NCBI GenBank assembly: GCA_016930735.1
Contig: JAFGGF010000439.1
Location: 1 to 5,538, forward strand
From: Prolixibacteraceae bacterium
GTDB lineage: Bacteria; Bacteroidota; Bacteroidia; Bacteroidales; Prolixibacteraceae
Reading direction: 5' to 3'
DNA: 5,538 nucleotides
Made by a program: the position numbers and the translations under genes. Shown here in pieces: positions 5,527 to 5,538 of the stretch. Numbering within the stretch: position 1 is the first letter of the stretch; each line of letters opens with the position of its first letter. The notes beneath the pieces are model-generated. The model did not search any database and was not told the origin of the DNA. It saw only the letters and a program-made list of their open reading frames with translations.

Positions 5527-5538
5527 GAACCTTAAAAA

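Noticed and set aside
5481..5538. Bacteroidota-type promoter for kdsD
   Set aside because: The minus strand has TATTTTTA, only a partial match to TAnnTTTG, and no TTTG at the expected -33 spacing.
1..5538. Mobile element, CRISPR array, tRNA/rRNA or defence island
   Set aside because: No transposase, integrase, repeat-spacer pattern, RNA-gene signature or defence-family protein is visible; gene content is metabolic and envelope-related.

Overview
The window looks like chromosomal DNA from a member of the Bacteroidota, probably a Bacteroidales-type or related anaerobe. The evidence is the AT-rich sequence with A-rich leaders and few Shine-Dalgarno sites, a LysA tail of the Bacteroidota style, a lipoprotein with a QKD-type export signal, a one-domain arabinose-5-phosphate isomerase, and a PurF-like protein beginning MSGFFG. 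This placement rests on remembered family features, not on a search.

Layout. Positions 1-456 (+) hold the C-terminal 151 residues of diaminopimelate decarboxylase (lysA), cut by the window edge. A small lipoprotein of unknown function follows (525-863, +); its start codon lies inside a striking inverted repeat. It meets the next gene tail to tail with no base between them. Everything from 864 to 5480 is on the minus strand and forms two probable transcription units. The first transcribed is kdsD (5480-4866) then an isochorismatase-like hydrolase (4839-4297), 26 bases apart. After a 128-base gap come a PurF-like phosphoribosyltransferase (4168-2762), an EFR1-type flavodoxin/ferredoxin membrane protein (2721-1660) and a WalJ/YycJ-type metallo-beta-lactamase-fold hydrolase (1625-864), separated by 40 and 34 bases. 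The window ends in 58 bases of upstream DNA.

How the genes relate. lysA makes lysine from meso-diaminopimelate, and kdsD supplies arabinose 5-phosphate for Kdo in lipopolysaccharide; both are housekeeping envelope or amino-acid functions. The three-gene minus-strand unit is the least explained part. Its PurF-like protein keeps the PRPP loop and the four cysteines that match the iron-sulfur ligands of Bacillus PurF, but it has lost the N-terminal nucleophile and the other glutaminase residues. It sits next to a membrane protein with a flavodoxin-like domain and two 4Fe-4S motifs. A shared redox or iron-sulfur theme is possible but is inference. There are no RNA genes, CRISPR arrays, insertion sequences or signs of recent transfer.
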